A stretch of 6,348 nt of DNA from Candidatus Thorarchaeota archaeon SMTZ1-83 (GCA_001563325.1 LRSK01000100.1:1-6348); one strand, 5' to 3'. Shown: positions 1-6,327, counted from the stretch's first letter. Made by a program: numbers and translations. The notes: generated by a model from the sequence alone, not told the origin.

Positions 1-29
1 ATGAATCTTGCTGCAACTATATGTGATTA

Positions 30-77
30 GAAGTAGAAGAAATAGCCCGGTAGACCCCATCTGGTCCAACCGGGTAT
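30..77 (-). terminator. Putative terminator hairpin downstream of the thioredoxin gene
   Basis: An inverted repeat begins a few bases after the thioredoxin TAG. CCCGGT (46-51) pairs with ACCGGG (69-74), and inside it GACC (53-56) pairs with GGTC (63-66), leaving a 6-nt loop and a small asymmetric internal bulge. Read on the minus strand, the hairpin is followed by a pyrimidine-rich run (about 30-44, CTATTTCTTCTACTTC), compatible with U-rich archaeal termination. Archaeal terminators do not need a hairpin, so the structure may be incidental. A plus-strand role for an unseen gene to the left is also possible. Confidence 0.4.
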
Positions 78-83
78 GTAGTT

Positions 84-428
84 CTAAGTCCCAGCAAGTA
101 GTTCTTCCACAATTTGCGTGTACACTTCTACCGGCATGACTCCTACGAGTCTGTCGACTTTTTTGCCTGCACCATCATCAAAGACGACACGCTTGCCTTC
201 ACTGTAGACGAAAACGCTAGGAACCCCTGTGACTCGATTCGTCATGCTGAACTCTCTATTATGATCCACATCTATCTTAACAACTTTGAACCCTTTCTCC
301 GAGTATTCTTCAAGGATTGGTGATAGTGTCCGGCAAGGGCCGCACCAAACCGCATGGCAGTCTAGAAAAACGACCTTGTTGTCGCTTACAACCTTGTCTA
401 GTTGCTCTGAATTAATCTCTTCAACCAT
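84..428 (-). CDS. trxA: Thioredoxin, 114 aa, WCGPC active site
   Basis: This is a small cytoplasmic thiol-disulfide oxidoreductase that reduces protein disulfides and is itself presumably reduced by a thioredoxin reductase encoded elsewhere. The redox motif WCGPC is at residues 28-32. The buried Asp five residues before the Trp (D23), the helix-kinking Pro (P37) and the cis-Pro loop TGVPS (P70) are all in canonical places, and 114 aa covers one complete thioredoxin fold with no signal peptide or membrane segment. I chose the ATG at 428 because GGAGATGA lies 7 nt upstream; an in-frame TTG at 449 would add seven residues but would place that SD inside the gene. One oddity is that residues 24-25 read Cys-His where E. 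coli thioredoxin has Phe-Trp. The gene is divergent from the helicase operon and ends in TAG. The family is certain; the physiological substrate is unknown. Confidence 0.95.
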   Translation of the reverse strand: MVEEINSEQLDKVVSDNKVVFLDCHAVWCGPCRTLSPILEEYSEKGFKVVKIDVDHNREFSMTNRVTGVPSVFVYSEGKRVVFDDGAGKKVDRLVGVMPVEVYTQIVEELLAGT

Positions 429-435
429 GTAACTG

Positions 436-443
436 TCATCTCC
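436..443 (-). promoter_or_regulatory. Shine-Dalgarno site of the thioredoxin gene
   Basis: Minus-strand GGAGATGA matches the archaeal consensus GGAGGTGA at seven of eight positions and sits 7 nt before the ATG at 428. This decides the start in favour of 428 over the upstream TTG at 449. Confidence 0.7.
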
Positions 444-481
444 CTGCAACAGAGCGATTGTGCATTTTCATCGAACAACCG

Positions 482-487
482 TTAAAA
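482..487 (-). promoter_or_regulatory. Possible TATA-like box for the thioredoxin gene
   Basis: Minus-strand TTTTAA is the most AT-rich element upstream of the thioredoxin. A start about 25 nt downstream (near 459) would give a leader of about 30 nt containing the SD. The plus-strand reading TTAAAAG could equally serve the helicase operon, with a leader of about 60 nt. No clear BRE is visible and the match is weak. Confidence 0.25.
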
Positions 488-501
488 GTCTTGCTGTATT
501 T

Positions 502-521
502 GCAGAAGGCTTTCCTCCTGC
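502..521. repeat. Imperfect inverted repeat in the divergent intergenic region
   Basis: GCAGAAGG (502-509) and CCTCCTGC (514-521) form an 8-bp dyad around a 4-nt centre, with one mismatch (A506/C517) that becomes a G-U pair on the minus-strand RNA. It sits between the two divergent start codons, downstream of the TTAAAAG element and upstream of the TTTGATAAG element. It could be an operator for a dimeric regulator of one or both transcription units, or a leader hairpin. Dyads of this quality also arise by chance. Confidence 0.25.
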
Positions 522-526
522 CAAAG

Positions 527-535
527 TTTGATAAG
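527..535 (+). promoter_or_regulatory. Possible TATA-like box for the helicase-arcS-raSEA operon
   Basis: TTTGATAAG, preceded by the A-rich CCAAAG that could serve as a BRE, is centred about 40 nt before the ATG at 571. Transcription starting about 25 nt downstream would give a very short leader (around 14 nt) that still includes GGTG at 561-564. The match to a TATA box is poor. The TTAAAAG at 482-488 is the alternative. Confidence 0.25.
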
Positions 536-570
536 TTCAGTACAGTGAGGTCGCAAGAACGGTGTTTATT

Positions 571-3219
571 ATGCCTGTACTCCACTGCCCAAAGTGTGGC
601 TCAAAGCTCTATATCAAGAAGGGCGGGCATATATGGACAGTGAGATGCTCAACCTGTCAGGTTGAGATACTTGAGGATGGCCGTCGGAAGGATCTTTTCG
701 ACGCATATGATGCTTATTCAAAGGCTGTGAAGAGCGGCACAACAAAGCCAACTTCTACAGCTAAGTCCAGAACACGGACAAGTGCCTCCGAAGCAACGGG
801 ATCCTCACCTAGCTCTGCAGGTTCCAGACGCACCGGAAGATTGAGGGTTCAGTCTGAAGAGGAGGTTGCACGATTAGTAGAAGAGGGTGGAGCTAGGATT
901 GACACAATTTCTGATTCGGTGCAATCAATTGTTGGGGGTGGGCAGGACTATCTCGTGAAGTATAGGTTTATGCCATCCACTGATGCCGAGTATGGTAGGG
1001 ATCTCGACGCAACAAAGATACCCACAAGGCTGAGAAATCTATTAGCTAGGAAAGGAATGACACAGCTATATCGGTTTCAGGACGAATCCTACGAGGCTAT
1101 TATTGCTGGGGAGGATGTTGTCATTGCAGCTCCAACGGCCCAGGGCAAGACTGAGGCTTTCATTCTCCCAATTATCCGCAGAATGCTAATAACAATCAAG
1201 GAATCATTTGTGGACCCAGGAATCAGAGCCCTACTGATATATCCCACAAAGGCTTTAGCTCGGGATCAGTACGACAAGATTGTTGAGATGTGCAAGGCAT
1301 CGGGAGTTACTGTGGGCATCTTTGATGGCGATGTTTCTCAGAGTCAGAGAACCAGAATCTACTCAGCCCCTCCTGATATCCTGCTCACCAATCCCGATGT
1401 TCTTCATTACCATCTTGGATGGTCAAGTTCACGCTTGGTCCCACTCTTGCGTACAGTACGATATGTAGTCCTAGATGAAATACATCTCTACACAGGATCC
1501 ATGGGCGCCAATGTCTATTATATACTTAAACGTCTTGAGCTTGAGGCTGGCGAGTTTCAGAAGATAGGTGCTTCAGCCACCATTTCCAATCCAAAGGAGT
1601 TTGCTGGCCAAATATTCGACTCCGAAGTACGCTTGATTGAGTCTGTGAGCGCAAAACGGGGTCCCATTCATTTCACCATGTTCTACCCGGGTGACCGAAG
1701 TAAATACAGCATGATTGTGGATATAGTTAGGAGGCTGCAAGAGGGTGGGTTCAAGACTCTGGTGTTTGGAAACACCCACTCCGAGGCTGAAGTACTGAAT
1801 ATGCTCATCAGGGATACAGGTGTGCGATCTATGGTCCACAGAGCAGGCCTCACCAAGAAGTACCGAAGTCAAGTCGAATCTCAGTTCAAGTTAGGGGACC
1901 TTCAATGCTTGGTTTCCACCCCCACTCTTGAGCTAGGGATAGACATTGGCGATCTCGACAGTGTCGTGAGTATGATAGTATCTATTACTCGTCTCACTCA
2001 AAGGATAGGTCGCGCAGGTAGGAAAGGTCAGGAAAGCGTCGCAGTCCTTGCCCTCCGAGAAAAAGATCCGATTTCATCTTTCTATAGGCATGAGCCTGAG
2101 AAGTACTTCACAGATATAGACGCAGCGTACATGGAACCTGATAATGAGGTGGTCGGATTCTATCAGCTCATTGCTGCAGCTATGAGCGGAAAACTGAATG
2201 TATCGATGTTTCCTCGGCAGAAGAGAATTATAGATAATCTGGTGGAGGATGGTCTAGTAAGAGTAGAGAATGACGGCAGGGTGCGTATTGCAGATTTTGA
2301 GTCAGCACAGAAGAAATGGAGGGGCTATAGTATCCGAGGAATAGGTGACACCGTCCAGATCAAGTCGGACAGGAAGACTCTGGGTGAAAGGTCAATGCCG
2401 ATGGCTGCTCAGGAATTACATCCGGGTGCAATCTACTTGCATGGCGGCCGTAACTATATGTCAGTAGACTTCCGTTATACTCCCGGCTTTGGAAGAGCCA
2501 AGGTTGTTCCATTTCAGGATCGAAGCGTGCATACAAAACCATTGTATTCAACCATGCCCCAGATCGTGGAGATATTGGATGAGCAGGGAGTCCTCGGAAT
2601 GAAGGTAGTCTACTGCTCGCTTGAGATGACTCAGACTGTCTACGGCTACGTAAGAAAGGAAACCAGATCCGGCAATGTCGTCGGGAGGTCTGATTTGACC
2701 ACCCCTCTCATCTATAAATACACAACTCGAGGATTTGCGTTTGGTGCCCCTGAGCCTGTAAAGACCATCAATGAGTACATTGACGGCAGACTCCCCGGTG
2801 CGAAAGAGGTCCGGATGGGGCCAGCTGAACTCTATGGTGGGTCTTTTCATGCACTAGAACATGTCGTAATTGAGTCAAGCGACATGCTTACTGGTGGCAG
2901 CACGAGAGAGATTGGTGGAGTTTCAATGGGTGACTCCGGCATCATCTTTGTCTATGATGGAAGTCCTGGAGGAAATGGGGCATCAAAGCTACTCTTCACA
3001 CGACTTGATGAGGCATTCAAACGTACAAAGACAATCCTAGAAAAGTGTGATTGCAGGACTATTGATGGATGTCCTCTTTGTACCTACTCATATCAATGCG
3101 GAAATAACAACAGGCCTCTCTTCAAGCTCGGCGCTTTAGAGAGTGTGAATTTGATTCTTGGGAATGCCAAGACAGAGGTTGATACAAAGGGTTATGCGGG
3201 TTACGAACCGCTTGTATAG
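571..3219 (+). CDS. SF2 DEAH-box helicase with C-terminal DUF1998 cysteine cluster (MrfA/Hrq1-like), 882 aa
   Basis: This is an ATP-dependent nucleic-acid helicase or translocase. An N-terminal zinc ribbon (C6, C9, C26, C29) is followed by a Ser/Thr/Arg-rich linker (about 55-90). The two RecA domains then show Q170, motif I APTAQGKT (187-194), YPTKALARDQ (224-233), TNPD (273-276), the DEIH box (302-305, followed by LY), SAT (335-337), STPTLELGIDIG (446-460 region, ending at G460) and QRIGRAGR (477-484). The C-terminus carries the DUF1998 metal-binding pattern C826, C828, C834, C837 and C843 in a GCPLC context. This arrangement is that of B. subtilis MrfA (mitomycin C repair) and fungal Hrq1 (crosslink repair); at 882 aa it is longer than MrfA, partly through the zinc ribbon and linker. 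I chose ATG 571, with GGTG 6 nt upstream; GTG 562, with GAGGT 10 nt upstream, is the alternative and adds three residues. It is the first gene of the operon with arcS and raSEA. The helicase family is certain, the substrate (DNA or RNA) unknown. Confidence 0.93.
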   Translation: MPVLHCPKCGSKLYIKKGGHIWTVRCSTCQVEILEDGRRKDLFDAYDAYSKAVKSGTTKPTSTAKSRTRTSASEATGSSPSSAGSRRTGRLRVQSEEEVARLVEEGGARIDTISDSVQSIVGGGQDYLVKYRFMPSTDAEYGRDLDATKIPTRLRNLLARKGMTQLYRFQDESYEAIIAGEDVVIAAPTAQGKTEAFILPIIRRMLITIKESFVDPGIRALLIYPTKALARDQYDKIVEMCKASGVTVGIFDGDVSQSQRTRIYSAPPDILLTNPDVLHYHLGWSSSRLVPLLRTVRYVVLDEIHLYTGSMGANVYYILKRLELEAGEFQKIGASATISNPKEFAGQIFDSEVRLIESVSAKRGPIHFTMFYPGDRSKYSMIVDIVRRLQEGGFKTLVFGNTHSEAEVLNMLIRDTGVRSMVHRAGLTKKYRSQVESQFKLGDLQCLVSTPTLELGIDIGDLDSVVSMIVSITRLTQRIGRAGRKGQESVAVLALREKDPISSFYRHEPEKYFTDIDAAYMEPDNEVVGFYQLIAAAMSGKLNVSMFPRQKRIIDNLVEDGLVRVENDGRVRIADFESAQKKWRGYSIRGIGDTVQIKSDRKTLGERSMPMAAQELHPGAIYLHGGRNYMSVDFRYTPGFGRAKVVPFQDRSVHTKPLYSTMPQIVEILDEQGVLGMKVVYCSLEMTQTVYGYVRKETRSGNVVGRSDLTTPLIYKYTTRGFAFGAPEPVKTINEYIDGRLPGAKEVRMGPAELYGGSFHALEHVVIESSDMLTGGSTREIGGVSMGDSGIIFVYDGSPGGNGASKLLFTRLDEAFKRTKTILEKCDCRTIDGCPLCTYSYQCGNNNRPLFKLGALESVNLILGNAKTEVDTKGYAGYEPLV

Positions 3220-3221
3220 AA

Positions 3222-3229
3222 AGAGATGA
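3222..3229 (+). promoter_or_regulatory. Shine-Dalgarno site of arcS
   Basis: AGAGATGA resembles GGAGGTGA and lies 5 nt before the ATG at 3235. It overlaps the alternative ATG at 3226, which itself has no properly spaced SD, so it favours 3235 as the start. It lies three bases past the helicase TAG, fitting translation of a polycistronic message. Confidence 0.5.
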
Positions 3230-3234
3230 CTGAA

Positions 3235-5172
3235 ATGACCGAGTTCTTGATTGCTAGAGGCCACGACGGACCTGCTCGCATAGGCTCCTATTCGATGGGT
3301 GAAATGGCAATCAGCACACCAGTCTTGGTTGGACCCTCACACGCAGACAGTCTCACTCTGCATTATGCCGCCCTTAACAGGGCCGAACTTCTCAAGGACA
3401 CACCGATGATTGTAGCAATACCAGGTATCAGTTACTCCCGCTTAGATCGTTTACGCGACTATGACTCCATACTGCTTCCTTCACTGATAGCGGATGAGAT
3501 TCTAGGCTTAACGGCTGGGAGTCTGCTCTTGAAACAGCAGATGTCATTCCTAAAGGAACAGCAAATTGAATCATCAGGAGCCATTGTTCGAGTACCTGCA
3601 TCTCTCGATGAGGGATCATTTGTACATGTACTCCAAGAATTCAGTCATATGGGTGTGAGAGCTGCAGCATTTCGATTTGATGGGGACTTGGGCCCAAGTG
3701 ACTACCGTATGGTCACTCTCCGTAGTCAGCTGCCCCGCAACTGGTTCGCACTAGCTATTGGCCGGATTGAACCATACTCCGTGCCACTAATGCACTACCT
3801 TGGATTCGATGTCTTCGATGCTAGCCGTGCGTTTGAAGCAGCTGCGCAAGGAATCAGATTATGGCGAACAGATGCGGAGCAGGTGGCTGATGAAGAACCT
3901 GCTAGGCACTGCGCATGTTCTTCGTGTGAATCACAACCAGACCTGAATAGCTTGAGTAATTCCAAACTAATCGAGATTCTCACTAATCACAATATCTCCA
4001 CATATCGGATGGTCCACTCTGAGAGCATTCATGCGATGCAGTCGGGACGCTTGCGATGGTTAGTTGAATCGCTCACTCATGCCACACCCTCTCTGGCTTC
4101 CTTTCTTAGAAGGGTCGATAGAGGTCTCTATTCATTCCTGGAGGAATTCACCGCGACTGCAGGCAGTTCAACAATGCCTCTTATTGGTCCTGAATCATAT
4201 AATTCTCCAGCAATTAAACGCTTTCGAGAGAAGCTTGTATCTCGGTTCACCCCTCCCACTCACAAACGGATTGTCTTGCTTTTACCATGTTCAGCAAGAA
4301 AGCCTTACTCTGACTCAAAATCACACAAACGCTTTGCTAGAACAATCGAGTCTGCAATTGGACTTGCAAGACATGGCATTGCTGAAACCATTCTGACATC
4401 CCCCCTTGGAGTCATTCCGAGAGAGTTGGAACGGATCCATCCTGTAGCACAATATGATATTCCTGTGACTGGGGACTGGGATGCTGAAGAAACCGCAATC
4501 GCAGTACGTGCTCTTACAACACATCTGGAGAAGTTCGAAGAGTCTGTAGTTGTTGTAGCACATGTTTCTGGCGGGTATCTTGACATTGTGAAGCAGGGGG
4601 AGGATAATATCAGGCAGGCCTTGATCTATACGTCTTCGGATGGCTCTGCTACAAGTGGAGCTTCACTCGATCTGTTGGATGAAACACTCAGAGACATGCT
4701 AGAACTCGTTCTTGATGGAGAATATAGGCGTACAGATTTGGAAGACACACTTCGTGCCACAGCGGATTTTCAGTTTGGCTCTGGTGCAGGTGAGTTACTT
4801 GTCCCTGAGGATGCTAGCCTAAGAGGGAAGCTGTATAGGACAGTCATTTGTCAGGTTGACAAGGAGCAGGTATGTGCTTACAATGCTGTTTCTGGAATGC
4901 TATCATTAACGCTGGCTGGTGCCAGAAGAATCGCAGGATTAGGCCAAAACTGGGTTCGCTTTGAGGGTAAGGAGGTCAAGGGCGGGTCGATCTTTGCAGT
5001 TGGAGTCAAGGAAGCAGACACAGGCATCCGACCTGGCGACGAGGTCATTGTCATTGGTCAAGATGAAAGGGTAGTTGCAGTTGGCCGAAGTGAAATGTCA
5101 GGCATTGAGATGTGTGAGTTTGAAAAGGGAAGGGCAGTGACAGTTCGTCATAAGCTGGGGGTAACGACCTAG
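3235..5172 (+). CDS. arcS: Archaeosine synthase subunit alpha ArcS (TgtA2), 645 aa
   Basis: ArcS acts on tRNA carrying preQ0 at position 15 in the D-loop and attaches lysine to the preQ0 nitrile; RaSEA then releases archaeosine (family knowledge). The N-terminal part is a tRNA-guanine transglycosylase-like fold that keeps the zinc site C226-x-C228-x2-C231 with H252 but shows no DSGGFQ-type TGT active-site motif, as expected for ArcS. The diagnostic PC-x3-KPY-x2-S-x2-H motif is intact at 351-364. A middle region follows (VVVVAH...GGY, then ADFQFGSGAGE). The C-terminal PUA RNA-binding domain covers roughly 565-640. The length is typical of full-length ArcS. I chose ATG 3235 for its SD; ATG 3226 would add three residues. 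It lies 15 nt after the helicase stop, and its own TAG directly abuts the raSEA TTG, in the same frame as both neighbours. Identification is firm. Confidence 0.96.
   Translation: MTEFLIARGHDGPARIGSYSMGEMAISTPVLVGPSHADSLTLHYAALNRAELLKDTPMIVAIPGISYSRLDRLRDYDSILLPSLIADEILGLTAGSLLLKQQMSFLKEQQIESSGAIVRVPASLDEGSFVHVLQEFSHMGVRAAAFRFDGDLGPSDYRMVTLRSQLPRNWFALAIGRIEPYSVPLMHYLGFDVFDASRAFEAAAQGIRLWRTDAEQVADEEPARHCACSSCESQPDLNSLSNSKLIEILTNHNISTYRMVHSESIHAMQSGRLRWLVESLTHATPSLASFLRRVDRGLYSFLEEFTATAGSSTMPLIGPESYNSPAIKRFREKLVSRFTPPTHKRIVLLLPCSARKPYSDSKSHKRFARTIESAIGLARHGIAETILTSPLGVIPRELERIHPVAQYDIPVTGDWDAEETAIAVRALTTHLEKFEESVVVVAHVSGGYLDIVKQGEDNIRQALIYTSSDGSATSGASLDLLDETLRDMLELVLDGEYRRTDLEDTLRATADFQFGSGAGELLVPEDASLRGKLYRTVICQVDKEQVCAYNAVSGMLSLTLAGARRIAGLGQNWVRFEGKEVKGGSIFAVGVKEADTGIRPGDEVIVIGQDERVVAVGRSEMSGIEMCEFEKGRAVTVRHKLGVTT
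5157..5164 (+). promoter_or_regulatory. Shine-Dalgarno site of raSEA inside the arcS end
   Basis: GGGGGTAA, within the last codons of arcS, matches GGAGGTGA at six of eight positions and ends 8 nt before the TTG at 5173. It supports the non-ATG start immediately after the arcS stop and suggests termination-reinitiation coupling between the two subunits. Confidence 0.55.
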
Positions 5173-6273
5173 TTGAACGGTATTACAGACGGACTCAAAG
5201 ACATCATCACAAAAGCTAGCCTAGCTGCTCGAGGCAGTTCTCTCTCAAGAATTCGTCGGCGGAATCTTTCAGAACCTGCTGCGAAATGGGTCGTTCAAAG
5301 CCGCATAGGCAGCGAAGTGGGATACGCACTCTCCATTGTGCTGGCCACCTCGGGGTGTTCTCATGCTCGAAGTGAGAAGGGTGGTTGCACGATGTGTAGC
5401 TATATTCTGGATGGTGCAGGTCAGAACGTGCCTACTGAGGACCTCATTCAGCAATTTCAGAATGCACTGACTTCTCTAAAGGGTCTAATGGCACCAATCT
5501 CTGTAAAGGTGTATACAAGTGGAAGCTTTCTGGATCCTGTTGAGGTACCCCCTGAGGCGAGAGCTGAGATTTTGAAAGCCATAGATGAAGACGATCGTGT
5601 TCGTCAAGTAGTTCTCGAGTCTCGTCCCGAATACATGACTGACGAAACAGCATCTCTTGTTCGTGAGATTTTAGGTGATAGGGAAATTGAGATTGGAATG
5701 GGCTTGGAGAGTGCAGATGATGGAGTAAGGTTTCTGTGCATCAATAAGGGCTTTTCACTCAGTGAGTTCGAAACCGCGCTGAAGACAGCGGCATCCCATG
5801 GCATCGGGACCAGAGCATATGTATTAGTCAAGCCACCCTTCCTCACAGAACGTGATGCTCTTCTTGATGCACTCCAGACCATTATTGCTGCGGCAGAATT
5901 GGGTGCAACAACTATCTCGGTCAATCCAGTGAATGTCCAGAAACACACACTCGTACAACGCATGTGGTCTAGAGGTCATTATCGACCTCCCTGGCTATGG
6001 ACAGTGACGGAGATTCTTAAAGAATCAAGAGATCAGGTTGCGTCCGATGTGAACGTAGTCTGTGATCCGGTAGCAGCTGGTAAACCAAGAGGCACTCACA
6101 ACTGCGGAAAATGTGATGATGCTTTCGTAAAGGCTATTCGCCAATTCTCACTGGATCAGAGTACTAGTCATTTCGAAGTACTTGATTGTGGTTGCAAGTC
6201 CCAATGGAGCCACGTACTCGAACATGAGGACTTTGCACAATTGGTGCATTCTCTAAGGTTCCATAAACCTTAG
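5173..6273 (+). CDS. raSEA: Archaeosine synthase subunit beta, radical SAM protein RaSEA, 366 aa
   Basis: RaSEA is the radical SAM partner of ArcS: it binds a 4Fe-4S cluster and SAM and cleaves the lysine adduct of preQ0 in tRNA to give archaeosine G+15 (family knowledge). The cluster ligands are C62, C72 and C75, a Cx9Cx2C spacing as in Elp3 rather than the classic CxxxCxxC. The radical SAM barrel continues through YTSGSFLDP, the VVLESRPEY strand and GMGLES. The C-terminus has a cysteine cluster: C297 (CDP), C311 and C314 (HNCGKCD), C339 and C341 (DCGC), which may bind a further metal. The start is TTG, directly after the arcS TAG; no ATG precedes the cluster motif (the first internal Met, M74, is inside it), and GGGGGTAA provides the SD. 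The gene is complete, with its TAG inside a hairpin. Tight linkage to arcS fits the known ArcS-RaSEA complex. Confidence 0.95.
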   Translation: MNGITDGLKDIITKASLAARGSSLSRIRRRNLSEPAAKWVVQSRIGSEVGYALSIVLATSGCSHARSEKGGCTMCSYILDGAGQNVPTEDLIQQFQNALTSLKGLMAPISVKVYTSGSFLDPVEVPPEARAEILKAIDEDDRVRQVVLESRPEYMTDETASLVREILGDREIEIGMGLESADDGVRFLCINKGFSLSEFETALKTAASHGIGTRAYVLVKPPFLTERDALLDALQTIIAAAELGATTISVNPVNVQKHTLVQRMWSRGHYRPPWLWTVTEILKESRDQVASDVNVVCDPVAAGKPRGTHNCGKCDDAFVKAIRQFSLDQSTSHFEVLDCGCKSQWSHVLEHEDFAQLVHSLRFHKP

Positions 6274-6274
6274 A
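6252..6274 (+). terminator. Perfect 9-bp hairpin spanning the raSEA stop codon
   Basis: TCTAAGGTT (6252-6260) and AACCTTAGA (6266-6274) are exact reverse complements around a 5-nt loop, and the TAG stop lies in the 3' arm. No U-tract follows (AAAAGCCTTAAGAG comes next), so it is not a classic intrinsic terminator. It could be an RNA-processing or stability element between raSEA and the next gene, or a terminator helper. The 5' arm can also pair with CCTTAAGAG (6279-6287), with one bulged A. Confidence 0.4.
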
Positions 6275-6322
6275 AAAGCCTTAAGAGAAACATAGTCGCG
6301 GTCCGTTCAATTCGGAAGTAAA

Positions 6323-6327
6323 GAGGT
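6323..6327 (+). promoter_or_regulatory. Shine-Dalgarno site of the next gene
   Basis: GAGGT lies 7 nt before the ATG at 6335, a good archaeal SD position, and is the main support for a gene starting at the right edge. Confidence 0.5.

Noticed and set aside
1..30. Short plus-strand reading ATG...TAG at the very left edge
   Set aside because: Nine codons starting exactly at the window edge; it could be the end of an upstream gene or chance, and there is nothing to test it with.
45..75. tRNA-like or small-RNA fold in the CCCGGT...ACCGGG hairpin
   Set aside because: It is too short, with no acceptor, T or anticodon arms; a terminator for the thioredoxin explains it better.
514..519. Minus-strand AGGAGG, a perfect SD core
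   Set aside because: No start codon lies at a usable distance on the minus strand and no gene follows; the thioredoxin starts about 85 nt further on with its own SD.
458..643. 61-codon plus-strand frame across the intergenic region into the helicase
   Set aside because: It overlaps the helicase start and zinc ribbon in another frame, and has no SD and no recognisable domain.
1573..2850. Minus-strand open frames of about 60-100 codons under the helicase
   Set aside because: They run antisense through conserved helicase sequence, have no recognisable domains and lie in a window dominated by the plus-strand gene.
5604..5963. 119-codon minus-strand open frame under raSEA
   Set aside because: It is a shadow of the conserved radical SAM barrel and its translation looks like no protein family I recognise.
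571..6273. DUF1998 helicase beside a TGT paralogue as a Dpd-type DNA-modification or DISARM-like defence island
   Set aside because: The TGT paralogue has the ArcS-specific motif and a PUA domain and is followed by RaSEA, so it is a tRNA archaeosine pathway. No methyltransferase, nuclease or phospholipase D-like gene is present.
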